Below the pieces are notes generated by a model, which worked only from the letters and a program-made list of their open reading frames with translations, made no database searches and was not told where the DNA came from. 64,000 bases of DNA from Parastagonospora avenae f. sp. tritici 18332-5 (Eukaryota; Ascomycota; Dothideomycetes; Pleosporales; Phaeosphaeriaceae): the NCBI GenBank assembly GCA_022559985.1, contig JAFJTR010000116.1:17552-81551 (forward strand), written 5' to 3'. This document shows, piece by piece, positions 9,501 through 22,311 of this stretch; positions within the stretch are counted from its first letter, which is position 1, and each line of letters starts with the position of its first letter. Made by a program: the position numbers and the translations under genes.

Positions 9501-12500
9501 CGACGGCTACACTGCGCAAGGGCAATTGAGTTTCGGAAATTCTTCGTTCCTCGGACACTCGGTGTCTGTTGTCATTTAATTTCACTTGCCGTAGCGCTGA
9601 GCCGCGGCATCCATTTTACAGTAACATGTGCGACGAGAGCGTCATCGGAAGACCAATGTAGCACTTTCCACAAGGGCTTCGAGAAAGTCGTACAGGAATG
9701 TGCTATGGTTGAATGCCGGCTATTAATAGTGCGTTAGCGTAACGTCAACGGCTTTCCTACCTCGTGGTTTCGGGTGCTCGCTTGCTTGCTTGTGTACCCC
9801 GCCTAACCAGTGTTTCTGGCCTCGTGTCAGCCGCTATCATCATTGCATTGCATTCGCCCCGGGCCGCGCCTCATTCAAACATTGGTGCTGGGGAAACATG
9901 AAGCGGCACGGTCTTGGTCGTAGGCGACGGACTTTACTAAGACATGAGGTAATCGCGAACGGAGAGTGTTCAATGCTGACGGAGCCTGAGACATGGCCTT
10001 CAAACCCACGGCCACCGGCGCGCCCTGTCAGACGTCGCGTGTGTCCTCAATGTGACACCAGGAAGGAACAGAATGTCAGACAGAATATTGTGGCATATTG
10101 GCGTCGTCCCGAGAGCAAGGGCTCGGGTTCGTGTTTGCTTCTGCTAGGCATCGCGAAGACACGAAGAACAATGCACCTGGGAGACAAAGGCCGTCGGCCA
10201 TCTGCTGCGCTAGGTAGCTGCAGATGCGTAGCTGCAGCTGAGCGCAAATGGCAGGTCAACGAGTTTTGGTAGGCGAGGCTTCAGACAAGGGCAAGCGGCT
10301 AGCGAGAGTCCGAGGATGTTGGATGTTGCGCAGGGCAGCGTGTAAGATCTTGTGGGGCGTTGGGAGATGAATGGGCGTTTCATTGCCCGCCAGGTTGCGA
10401 TCCCTGCCAAAGCTGACACCTCCCGTATGTTTGTGCACTCTTCAGGCCAGCACGTTGTCGTGGTTGTACATAGCTTGAGGGGCATTGCGCAAGGCTCGTG
10501 GGAAATACCCGTTCGCGTTACTCCACGTTTGAGATGAAGTTCTGTGCGTTCACGTCACTATAGTTATCCCGCTAATCATCAACGTCAGAGCAAGGCGCCA
10601 TTTGTCGTATCCTTGTCCGTACCATGGTGGTGACCGTGATGCTGGGACAACCGTAGGCGCCGCCGTTCAGGTACGGTAACGGTTATCAGCAACGGCTAAT
10701 ATGTCTGTTATGCATTGCTGCGACAGACATAATGAACAGGCATCGTGTCATGCTGTCGCAGACGGGTGTTGCATGTCGCAAATTGGTCGTGAACCGGCAT
10801 GTGGGGGCGGTCGAATGTAACTGGAGCGAAGTCGCTTGGTGCTATGGGCCTATGTCGTGTTATGCCAACATCCCTTGCGAAATGCATTTCTCCCGTCAAA
10901 GACAGATGCCCGACACTCGGTTGCCTCATATCGCGCTCTCTATTGAAGTCGGACGAGGAAGTCCCTGGTAGCGGCAACAGCCACAGCATAGAGTCGCGCA
11001 ATGTGCAGTTATTGTCGGCCATGGTGCAAGTGGATGGTGCACAAATAATTGTGGCGGAGGCAGGAAGTTATTGCAGTACGGATCGGAGACGTCAGGTTGA
11101 GGACCCGAAAGCTACAACAGAGTGCTGAACGTAGTGGCATCTATCCTGCCACACTCAATGTTCATGCTCGGACTCTCGATTGCTGGTAGTTTCATTGTCC
11201 GCACACTGGTGTCCTAGTTTCGTCAGCTGTTGTAATCGATGCACTGAAAGATGAATATTGTACGCACTCAAGCGTTGAGCATTGCTTGGTTGTTCGATGA
11301 CTGTATAGTCATACTTCTGCTGGCCATGGCCACATCTGCAGCGAGCCTCGAAAATCTTGGACGAGCTACTTTGAAGACGACAATGGAGCTGGCAGGCTCG
11401 TTGCTGTGTTGCTGTCAAAGGAATTGGAAGAGACGGCAAGGCGGCGTGAACGGCCGCGCGAAGATTTTAGATCATCAAACAGCGGACCGATTGATGGCTG
11501 TCAACCTTGAAACATGTTGTGGCATCGCCGAGCAACGACATCTCATTGAATGTGTCTTCGCACCACGTACGATGCCATGTATGCTGCCTGTGTGGTGGAG
11601 CCGTAAGATGAGATTGATGTAACGTCCGAGGAGCGCCGAAACTTCTTGACGACGGAGTAATTTGACTTGACATAGCCCCATGAAGAAGATCGCCGTGTAG
11701 GGTAGAATGTGGGGGTAGAGTTTGGGTCAAGCAGGTGTTGTCATCAGGTAGGACATGCTGGCTACGACCATGTCTCTCGACAACTTCTTTGGTGAGTACC
11801 TTTCGGAGTGGGTACATACCGCCGTGCAGTGCATGTGCAATTGGCGGTCCGACGGAACTCATCGTGCTGCAAGGGCCCAGCCCACCCATTCGGCATAGAT
11901 CGCCTCTTCGCTTCCCATATGCTGGCAACTCATGCTACAGCAGTGAGCTGAGTACATCAAGTTTCCATGTTGTTGTTTCAGATGGTAAGTTGTTAATCAA
12001 ACATGCTGATGTGGAAACTCTCATGCTGTTACCCGACGTGCATATCAAACATCCGCGACGCCTACTGCACCCGTACACACACCGAGTTTGTTCTGAATAT
12101 AGCTCTCAGGACCTGAGACAGATCAAGGTTCAGTTCAGTGCCTCTACACATATTCGATAGCTTGCATTCCCGGTGAAACAAAGGTAAAAGCGGAGGAAGT
12201 ATCGGTCCGTACAGCAGTAATGCCGTACTGCGGGTAACAATATTGAACACCTAGACAACCAACTCAAGAGAGTGTGAAGGTCTAGAACATTCAAAAACTG
12301 ACGTGGGATCTCCAACTTGGTCGGGACTAACGGTTCTCGCCGTTCTTGCATGCTTGTCTTGGTGTGCACCACGTATTTGTCACAACCCCAGTTCGAATCG
12401 CCGATGCTTCCGGCGTACGCTTTATCGGCAGAACCACGGCATGGCGGTATCCGAATATTGACAAACCCGTTCGGAGGAATACAAATGGTGGCAGGCGTCT

Positions 12501-15500
12501 TTTCCGCAGGCTTCTCCTTGTGATTGCTGAGACGCCAGACTTTGGATCTAATGAAGACCGTGACAGTTCGGCGAGGTCCACCCGCTTCTGCCAGTCTCCC
12601 ATCCACGCCGCGCTTGGTATGAGGCCAGTCGTGAGTTGCGCCACCATGTCCGTCTCGGCATGACTTTGGAATCTGGCCGTGATCAACAACTAATCTGGAT
12701 CGAGCTTTGGGTGACCGCAATACATATCGAGTGACCAATAAGATCCACGATATTGATTGCAGGAAGCAGCGCTATTGAGGCGACATGGGCTGAATCACCA
12801 GAGCCCTTGGACAGCGGACGAGCATTGTGTGCAGCATGTCTGCGTATGCCGGTCTTCGTGCATGCGGGTCACAGCCATGGGGCTGCGTCGTGGACGTATT
12901 TGCTTTTCCGCTTCGTTGCGGGATTATCAGAAAGGGGGTTTGGTGGTACATAGATGTGGGGCTGGCCGATCCGATTCGGGCGCGGTCAGATCTCAGCTAA
13001 ACGGCTTCCTTCGTTGGCGCCGCACGTAAACATGTACAAGATGTGCACGCTAGAGCATACGCAAGAGGTCAACGTCGAGTCAGAAAATACACTCTTTGGC
13101 TGTGCACGTACGGTCGGTGGTAGACTTGGACCCACGTCAAACAGGAGCGAAACAACGAGCAGGCGCGACCCCCGTAAATCGTTCGGTGCAGAAGAAACGT
13201 TTTGTTGCCCAGAATAGCGTTGTTTGAAACGACCAGAGCGCGAACGCATGGTGGTTTGGCCGCTGGTGTGCCGCTGTCAAATGTCGTGAGCCAGACATCC
13301 ACTTGTAGAACGTCAGTTCAACGTCCGGGATCGAGAGTGAGGCGGGTTTCGTCACCAATAGGAGCCCTTGAAAAAGGGGCAGCTGGAGGAGAAAAGCAAG
13401 CAACAGCTGATGCGAGTAGACGGACAGTTTCACACTGATTAACACAGCCGGCGGAAGCTCATTGGCTCGGTGTAGATCACTCGTCAATCTGATCTGCAAG
13501 ATCGAAGCAGGGGTTCCCTGCCAGGCGCCGCAGAAGATCACAATGGGACAGGCCGCAAACTCAAATGTTGCGGCGCGCGGCGTAGTTTTTCCGTTCGAAG
13601 GTCAGAGTGCTGTATGGGGACGGAGTCTTGTTTGGCTTTACCAGGCTATCGCGAGACTTGCCCAGAAGTGAACTGCTTCGCTGAACCCAGTCGTGAGGCG
13701 GCGCACAATCGGTGGAGTCGCGAAGAACAGGATATGAGCGTGCTACAAACTGTGTGCTTCGTGACCAGCAGGGCTCGACGTCGCCGACCTTTTCTGTTGC
13801 ACGACACCAAATTCCCATGATCAAGGCCAAAACCGATACCTGTCCATCGGGCTCCTCGCGGCCCTTCTTTCGTATAGGCGTGGACCGGTGGGTACTTATG
13901 GCGTCGTGAAGGATCTGGTACCCAGAGAATGGCAGGGGCAATCTTGTCGACTCGGCTCATCCGTGGATCTGTTTCGTCTACCCTTCTCCCCGCGCAAATC
14001 TTGCTTTCTGTAGAAGTTGAATGAAGGGGAGCCCATGCTAGGGGCGCCAACAGCAACACTCAATATTCCACGAGTCGCAACCTTGAGATATTGGAATCTG
14101 CGGGTAATGTGGAGCGGAAGGTAGCCGCAAATGTGCAGGGGGTAGCAATCTGAGGTCGGGATCTCATGCAGCATCGTCTCAACACTACTGAGGTTGCTCG
14201 GGCCCGAGGAAGTTCGAACGCTGCAGGACGATGAGTTGTGTTACGATGTGTACGGAACGTTGAGCATGGCGGTGGAATATCCAGAGACATGGCTGAATCA
14301 TTATCTTGAAGACAAGACCTTAGAAGCGGACACAACATGAGCCACATCTGGACTGCTGGGACGACCGTTAGTCCCAGCTGACAGGTTACTGCAGCAAGGG
14401 CTCCATGGCGGTCCCTCGGGGATGCTTTTTCCTGTGCTGAGCGAAAAGCAGCGAACCACGGTCACAGCGACAGCAGGGATACCGACCTCACCGACCAAGC
14501 AGAATGGCTGCTGCAGCTCCGGCGAACACGGACGTTCAGAGAATCCGATGGATGACATGCTGCGGTACACACTGGGAATGATGTTGAGCAAGGACAGGGC
14601 TGGCAAGTGCCCATTACAGGCGTCCGCCGACAGCAATTCAACGGCCGCCGAATGCGAGAGCTGAATGCTTGGCGAAGTCGCAATCGCTTTCTCCCTTAGA
14701 CGCAGTGGGGTCTTGATTCAGTGAATCAGGCCTGCCGACCATCCTGAGTCACGACGGCGACAACGGGAAGCGATGAACAGAGCTGCTGTTCAGTTCCGGG
14801 CGAGCGAGAAAGCAAATGTGGCGACCGTTGAGGGTGCAGGCGATGGTGTCGACGACCAGCGCGAACGCGAAGAAGACGGCGAGGTGTCTGGATTGGTGCA
14901 AGGGTGCAGGCGCAGTGACGAGCGCAGCACCCGGAAAGCTCATCATCCGCCGTTTTCTAGACCTGACGACTGGGTCACGCTATGTCGACTTTGGTCTGGC
15001 GGTGTTACTAGCCAGACCGTCGGGAACTCCCCAGACTCCCTCCAGCCACAAGCTACGCCGCAGCCAGTTTGCGGCAGGGCCTGGCGAGGTTTTCAGGGCA
15101 CCGGCGGCTGTTTCTGGCTGAGTAAGACCGACACATGTCGCGTGGGAGGACAGGGAGCAGAGGTGAGGCTGCGTCTTCTATTTTTGCGTCCGGCATGGAC
15201 AAGAGCGCACAAAGCGGAAGGCGACGACTGCACGCGATAGCAGATAGAGTGCGCGCCCGTCATACCCATCCCCACCCATGGCGTAGCGCGTGGATGAGCA
15301 GTACGTACCAACTGCGTAGGTACCATGGATCAGGCTGCGCGAACAACGGTAGCTATCTTGCTGGATTGTACGGGCAGCCCGTTGCGGCCGGTTTGGCGCA
15401 TCGAGATGGTCGCTTTCTGGCAGCGATCGTAGGCCATCGAGACCACATTATTGGGGGCAAGGGGGCTGGATCTCGGCGACGTCAACCTTGGAAAATTGGA

Positions 15501-16880
15501 GCGATGATGTGTGTACAGAAAAAAGATTAGCGCCGATGTCCCAAACCGTCCTCGCTGTCCCAAACTGGCCCGTGAATTTCAAATAAACCCAGCTACACCC
15601 ACTTGGGGGATGCAGCTCGCAGCTCGCTTTTGCCCGCGGCACATGATCGCTAGGGTCGACAAAAGTTCTCCGGCAAGAGGCCGAACTGGAAGAACACACG
15701 AGGTTCGAGAAATGAGAAATAACTCCTGCTTGCCAGAGCAAACACTTGCGTTCCCGCTGTTGGTGGTGTGGGCACGGCGCGTAGCAGAAACATCAGCTCC
15801 TGAGGCTGTGGTGTGGTGTGAAACGCACGGACTCTGCTTTCGGAAGAACCATGGTCCCGCTTGCCAAGACCCACCTCGCCGACTTCCTCTCGTGTCTACC
15901 ACCAAAGCCGTGAAGATCACATTACTAGACTAGGCATGGCCCGCCCGGTCCTCATGCTGGTAGCCCCAGCAAACGTTTTGATCTGCGGGCAGCGCTGACT
16001 GCAACGTGCATCGTGCTGCTGAGACGCAAGGTGTTCGCCCATGCAGAACCTGAGGAGGACATGGGTTGTGGTGAGAGCGTCGTCAAACACCAGCAGATGC
16101 AGATGCGGATACCAACCCTCAGCGTGGATGCTATATTCGGACTCCAGCAGGCAAGGGAGACTGGCTCGCCCGTCTGTGGCTCGCTCCCAGGCTAACTGCA
16201 GAACTCTGTACACGTACCGGGATGGCGGAACACAGGCTGTCGTGGGAGCATACTCACAGCTCCTGTGGTTCGGCGACGAGCATCCACCCAGCGCTGCATG
16301 GGGCCGGCGTCCGCAGAGGGCGACCTGAATGCTCGAATCCGTACCCCGGCGAGCTGACAGGCGCGTGGTGCCTGGGGTTACGCTCGCTTTCGGCATGTTT
16401 GGTTTTACAGCACGCAGGGGACTGTGAATCCTTGAGCAGACTCGCGCGGAGTGGGGGTATCTTTGACTGTCTCCATGTGGTCGACAAAACGCGCTCCCTG
16501 TGCTGCAGGTGCACCGCCATGAATCGCCTGCGAAACGGCCAGGGCCCCCAGCGAACAACTCCACCTGAGGCGCGGCCAGGGAGCCATTCACTAGGCCTGT
16601 ACGGCTACTTCCAGGATGCTATCGCGAAGCTGCGCGCGGGCTTTTGTTTTTCTGCCGCACCCAAGATGGCGCCGGGCGAGCGCCATACGCCATGCCACGA
16701 TGTGATACAGGGTACTTGTCGACCCCGACGATCTGGTCCCCTTCCAGGTCCATCGCTGTTCGTTGCGTAGTCCAACAGCGATTACTTTAGCCCGCTGCTG
16801 CTCAGGGCCCAGCTAGTCGCTCAGTGCGCCGCATGACGCCCCAGCACTTTCCGACCACCATCTCACCAGGGCCTTAGCCG
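6558..16880. other. 10-kb interval without a supportable gene
   Basis: Both strands were read. Many open stretches of 60-220 codons occur, but none shows a recognisable motif, sensible composition or splice-consistent extension. The longest (15917-16591, minus, 224 codons) is Cys/Arg/His/Pro-rich and looks like a chance frame. No tandem repeat, LTR pair or tRNA was recognised. The part nearest flbD probably includes its upstream regulatory region. Confidence 0.5.
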
Positions 16881-17505
16881 CATTCTCAAAACCAGAATCC
16901 TCGCACACATCCTGCCCGTCCCGAACAAGTCAATAACTCCTCGACCGCCTTGGCGTCTGTGTCCATTACACTACTGCTCCCCGCGCCCGCTCTGTTATAT
17001 ACCGCTCCTCGCTCTGGTACGTTACCGTTGGTACTGGTTCTCAGCACGTCAACCATACTCTCCGCCATCTACATCACCATTCTAACGTCCGTTCCCACGA
17101 TCTGTCGTTCCATCTCAACGTCAATGTAAGTTCATGCATGTTCCTGTCCCCACTATACCTGCACTCCCACCGCCGGTCGCCTTATCAGCCCAACTTATGA
17201 TCACATATGGTGGGTCAGCTGTCTGCCTTGCACTTCTTTCCCTCAACCATTCTATTATACCGCTCTGTTGTCGGTGTTGAAAACCTTCCTCACTTCTCTC
17301 AATCTTACTTTCTACTTGCTTGGCGAGTACCAAAGACTGACCAACATCGCAGTCAGTAACACGCCCAGTAACTTCATATCTGGTCTTGAAGCAAGTCTGC
17401 AATCGTGCCTATAACAACGCAGTCGTCTTGGAACAAGAATACCTTGTCTGACGCTGTCATCAACCACTGCCTTTTGGTTCAACAACTTCCTCCACATCAT
17501 TCAAA
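16881..17505 (+). promoter_or_regulatory. Pyrimidine-rich promoter/5' leader of flbD
   Basis: The strand is C/T-rich with runs typical of fungal promoters and leaders. ATG-TAA stands at 17124-17129, where the overlapping GTAAGT (17126) could instead be the donor of a 5'UTR intron. Another upstream ATG at 17134 opens a frame of about 50 codons that ends before the flbD ATG. If these lie in the mRNA they could reduce translation of flbD. This is inference without transcript data. Confidence 0.4.
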
Positions 17506-18714
17506 ATGGTTGCACATCGTCGCGGCCCTTGGTCGCAACATGAGGACCAGTGGCTCGTGAACCTCGTTGCTCGCAACGGCCCGCACAACTGGGTCCGCAT
17601 CTCACAGGAAATCGGCTCGAGGTCACCCAAGCAATGCAGAGAACGGTATCATCAGAACCTCAAACCATCACTAAACCACGATCCTATCACTCCTGAAGAG
17701 GGGGAGCTGATCGAAAAGATGGTAGCGGAAATGGGCAAGAGATGGGCTGAAATCGCAAGGCGGCTCAAAGGACGTAGCGACAACGCAGTGAAGAACTGGT
17801 GGAACGGAGGGCAGAACCGACGGAAGCGCAACCCAGAGCGACCTGAGACGCGATCTCGCGACCAAATGCTGCCATCGCAAGGTGGTTACCACTACCCGGC
17901 AGCTCCTCACAGCCTTCACCATGACGAGCCCCAAGTACAGTCCTACCACAGCTCACGACGACCGTCGCTGAACCCTCCAACGCAAAGCCCTCACGCCATG
18001 AAGCTACCCCAACCGCAGCGCTTCGAGCCTTACCCAGGATCGCGACCGCAACCACTCGACATGTCTGCGTTCAGTCATCCATCCACTGCACGAGCAAGAG
18101 GCTTCGAGACGCCGATGCCCTCTCCTTCGGGCTACTCCATCGTTTCTGCTGATGGTGCTCCTTCGCTCATCACAGACACAGGCTCAGAGTCCAGATCACC
18201 ACGCGGTATTGCTTCACCCCTGGACATCACTCTTGCCCCGCTTGTTGGCAACAGGGACGAGCGAAAGCACTCCAGCACTCGCTATCTGCCTACAACAGGC
18301 TTTGCACCTGAAGACGACTCATACCCACCGCACTTCGACAGCTACAGGCGTCGAAGCTCGTTCCAACTGCCACCTCTGCACCGCAGCGAGGCGCCAGCAC
18401 CAACGCGATCACCCACCTTCCAAGAGCCCGGCTACGAGCGCCCTGAGCGACCACAGCTGCTCACTCAGCCTGCTACCCAGTTGGTACATCACCATTCGCT
18501 TCCGCAGTCCGCGCCGCTCAGCGTCCAGCAACGCGCACTTCCAGCTTTCCACTCGTTAGCTGAGCCAACCCTGTCAACTTCGTCCAGCGCTACAGCAAGC
18601 CCATCTGCCAGGCAACTGCCATCGCCTTACGCACGGCCAGCGCTTCCATCGGACATCAAGAGCGCCGCACCTGTCTCACCCAAAGACAAGATGAACCTCA
18701 AGAACATCATGTAG
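17506..18714 (+). CDS. flbD: FlbD-type Myb transcription factor (conidiation regulator)
   Basis: The 402-residue single-exon protein begins MVAHRRGPWSQHEDQWL. Two SANT/Myb repeats at about residues 5-54 and 57-106 contain the regularly spaced tryptophans (GPW, NWVRIS, RWAEIA, VKNWW) and the helix-3 blocks SPKQCRERYHQNLKPSLN and GRSDNAVKNWWNG. These are characteristic of Aspergillus FlbD and Neurospora RCA-1. The remaining 290 residues are Pro/Ser/Gln-rich and disordered, as in orthologues. In Aspergillus FlbD acts in the nucleus upstream of brlA in asexual development, with FlbB. That role is known for the family and assumed here. It has a gene-poor 10-kb upstream region and a pyrimidine-rich leader. 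Confidence 0.93.
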   Translation: MVAHRRGPWSQHEDQWLVNLVARNGPHNWVRISQEIGSRSPKQCRERYHQNLKPSLNHDPITPEEGELIEKMVAEMGKRWAEIARRLKGRSDNAVKNWWNGGQNRRKRNPERPETRSRDQMLPSQGGYHYPAAPHSLHHDEPQVQSYHSSRRPSLNPPTQSPHAMKLPQPQRFEPYPGSRPQPLDMSAFSHPSTARARGFETPMPSPSGYSIVSADGAPSLITDTGSESRSPRGIASPLDITLAPLVGNRDERKHSSTRYLPTTGFAPEDDSYPPHFDSYRRRSSFQLPPLHRSEAPAPTRSPTFQEPGYERPERPQLLTQPATQLVHHHSLPQSAPLSVQQRALPAFHSLAEPTLSTSSSATASPSARQLPSPYARPALPSDIKSAAPVSPKDKMNLKNIM

Positions 18715-21700
18715 ATGCTTCTCCACTCAAGTCATGTTTTACGTTATCTACAATACCCCTTCTTGTCTACGTCTGACGCGTTTCACACCAATACTTCTAT
18801 TAATGGTTGATCTTCTCCATGATCGACACTTCGTTTGTCTAAGCTTTTCCATTCTATCCATGTATACAATCGTTTCACCACCTAGTCGGGATAGGGCACA
18901 AAAAGGGCATAGGGCGGAATTTCACGGCCGTTCAAAGATACCCCCATGTAAAAAGGATCTACGGAATCATTTCATTTTAGGCCACGAGGAACTTGCCTCG
19001 TAGTTTCATTCGCATTCGTATTCATTCAGTGTAATACCCAGCGTTACATCCATCATGCGAGCGCACTTTTATCACAACGAGCGTTGCATCGCAAAGCCAG
19101 TAGCATAATAATACCCAACAGTGCACAAAAGCACCACAAATTGCATTCAGCCATCAAATCAAAGCCTTTCAACAACCCATAACGCTCTCAAAGCTCAACG
19201 CTCACTGTGCATGTGAAATGACGCTGCCCTTCCTGCAATCCAATGACGGCCTCCCGACCCACTGAGCCAGCGCAACGCCAGCGTAACCCTCCCCATCCAT
19301 CCGACAAGGCCCGCTCCTCCAGCTCAACTGCCCGAACTTTCTCTCCCTGCCAATCGTGGACGACTCGTCTGGACCGATCTGCACGCCATGACAGCGCCCT
19401 CATCTCACCCACTGAGCTGTTCATCTTGCGCGGACACTGACGATTCCCCATCTGTGCAGCCGATTGGTAGTGTGAAAAACGCAGCGTTTCCCGTTGACAC
19501 TAGCGAATTGCAACGCCTGGTGTGAATTTTCTCATTGGCTCCCCTTTTCGGCCGGCATGACATGTGTCTGCAGCGTGACGATGAGGGCGGAAGTGTTGAT
19601 CCCGCCCTATCTCCACTCTGGGAATACACAGTGAGGCGAGGTGAGGTGAATGAGGCTACGCATGAAGTTGGTGGCACATGTCAAACATCTCGGTACATGT
19701 TTCGACACTGCCACACAGGCAACATCCCTCCATGCTGCCTGCAACTCACCGCTAGACTGACCTCACCTCCTTCATGCACTTGCACACCCCCAACGGCCCG
19801 ATCCCAACGTCAACGCATGTGCAGTCGCCGACCACGATCCGCACTACCCGCGCCCATCGATCACGCAGTCCATCCGTTTCCCATCCCACGCCCCGCCAGC
19901 CCACATCCGGAAAATACGCTTTGTGATCACCTGCTAGCGCATATCTGGCCGCTGCTGCTTTGAGAATCGACCAAAACTGGGTTGTGTGGGGACTAGTGGA
20001 GTGGGCTAGTCGCTCCGCGCGGTTGTGACATTTGAAATACCTGAGTTCGAACTCTCGGTAGGCTAGTATGTGGGTGAAAATCGCGGCTTCCATGGACGAG
20101 ATAGTGTTTGTAGGTTGGAAAGGCTTGGGGAGCAAGGTTTATTGACGTGTTGTAGTGGGAGACAGAAAATCGTATGATCGACGCAGGCTTTTTCGGCATG
20201 ATCTGCAGGGTCACGAGCAGAGTTTGGATAATAGATGGGGGAAGTTGGTGCGACATTTTTCTCCACAGCAACAGCACTGGCGGAATGTTCCCTTCCCTAG
20301 CGGTGGAACGTGTCAGTCATGAGCTTTTAACTTTGCGATAGCCATGTGTCGCTGAGTCATTCGCATCGATGTCGCTGGAAACGTTTTATGCCGCACGTTT
20401 CTTTGGGCTGGTTGAACGGGCGCGCGCGAACGTCTGGCGCTTGCGTGGGCGGTGCATGTGTGTGGTGCTAGAGTTCACCCCGTGCTGTGCTCGCCAAACG
20501 TGAACTGTTTGTTCGGGTGTCTGGAGCTGCTGGAGCCGTTTCGCTTGTGGCTGGACTGCGTTCATGCAGAGTGGAAGGTTTGAGGGTTTGACTTGTTGCT
20601 TTAGCTTACCATGCGCGCCGACTTCGAACTATTGAATTTGTTTGACTTCATGGTCATGTTTCTGAGGCTGAGGAAGTTGAAGTCTGCCGTTGTTGCTGTG
20701 GTTGCAGAAATGCTATTCTTGGTGTGTGTAGAAGTCTAATCGTTTTTGTGGTAATGAAGACCTCGATCTACGGGAGATGGCAAGTCAGTGGTCGTCGGTA
20801 TACCTTCACATCGTGTGAATAAAGGGGTATTCAATAAACTTAGAGGTATGCCATGACTTCGTGCTCGAAAGACTACGGCGATGTGCCGTTGTATCATTTC
20901 GGACATTTGAAGCCGCATCCTAGTGTTCGTATTGCTGCCACCGCGCTTGCGCTCCGGTCGTTTTCTCAACGTCTTGGTCAAGGCCGTTGGATGAGAAGGA
21001 GTCTCGTATGCCACGCCCTTGACGCGGGTCAAATTGTGATGTCCTGGGGCACAAGCCGATAAACGAGTTTCCAACGCATCAGTGACAGGTGGTGAGATGA
21101 CGGCGGTGCGATGTTCGTTCATACCTGTCGCACTGTGTGCAATTAGATCTTGTTGGATGGGGGCCGCTCGCGACCCTAAGCAGTGCTTGGTCAACAGGCT
21201 GCGCGGTTCCCGTCAGGCTGGCTGGCCAATCCAGAACCGCTTCAGTGTAGACTTCCACGAAACTCAATAGTTATTCGTGATTGGTCCAGACCCTGAAACC
21301 CATCGTTGGATAACTGCTTTCATCTGCTGTCCCAATTCAGCCTTTGCATATCGACGCCGCAGAACTGCATCTTTTCACATGACTGAACCTCGTAACTTCA
21401 GACGATCTGGTCGTACAGATGCTGGTAAGACGACGTTCAAGGATTATCGCTTAATAACACCGATGCCAGGTAACGGGAAAAGACAATGTGCGGGTCGGTA
21501 CAATCCCAACATTAACGGTCATCTTAATGCGCGGAGTAATCGTATCTGCAACACGCCCTGAAGCCCGACTGCCACGGGACAAGCTGTGCCGTGCGCACAC
21601 CGCAGACGCGGCATAAGCAGGCTTCTTATTAACATGGTACACCACACGGGCGTAATGCAAGCTGCTGGGATGAATTTCTGGCATTGACATCGTTATTGCG

Positions 21701-22311
21701 AAATGTCACGATGCTGGGGTTTGAAGAGCCGTTATTGGTCGCCTTCACTTTCAGCCGCTTCTGGATTGGTGGAATTATCTAGCGCCGCACGTGATGTCAT
21801 CTTCCCGAACAACTTCGTGATGGTAGGGGCGCCAACGTCGACCGTTTCATCAGCCTCATCACCATCGTCATCAGCATTATCAGTGTGTGCATATCTTCAT
21901 CTAATCTCCATCTACTGTCTCCCTTGCCTGCCCCGTCCTTTTAGCCGCACGCGAGGTGTGCAACTTTCCTCGCGCTTCAATGCGTGGAGCCGGGCATGTC
22001 CGGAAATAGTTTGTATTCCCCGGATCAGAGCGCCCTCGATACTCGTTGGACACAGCCATGGAGTGAGGCTTTTCGAGTAAGTCACACATGGTGATGTTTC
22101 TGCCCTGTATTACATTGAGCTTTGTTGTTCAATGGCCCAACTCGAGTCCTGTACGACCCAATTTTGTCATTATCGTTTTCCGTTACGGGTCACACGTGGA
22201 GCTATGAGCGACCATTGCGTTGGGAGATATTAGCAGTACGTCAGGCGTTGGACTGGCCACAAAGATTGCTTCCATGCTTTGCGGTGTTACGACAGGCGCC
22301 CTGATCGCCGA
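18715..22311. other. 3.6-kb intergenic region, no gene seen
   Basis: This covers the flbD 3' flank and the upstream region of the Mtc6 gene. Open stretches (for example 20736-21194 minus, 152 codons) have no motif and unusual composition. A Ser/Ala-rich stretch at 21823-21948 (plus) could be untranslated leader or part of a missed first exon of the Mtc6 gene. Confidence 0.4.

Noticed and set aside
15917..16591. 224-codon minus-strand open frame
   Set aside because: Cys/Arg/Pro/His-rich random-looking composition, no motif, overlapping open frames on both strands.
20736..21194. 152-codon minus-strand frame
   Set aside because: No domain, no signal peptide, no splice context; composition like intergenic DNA.
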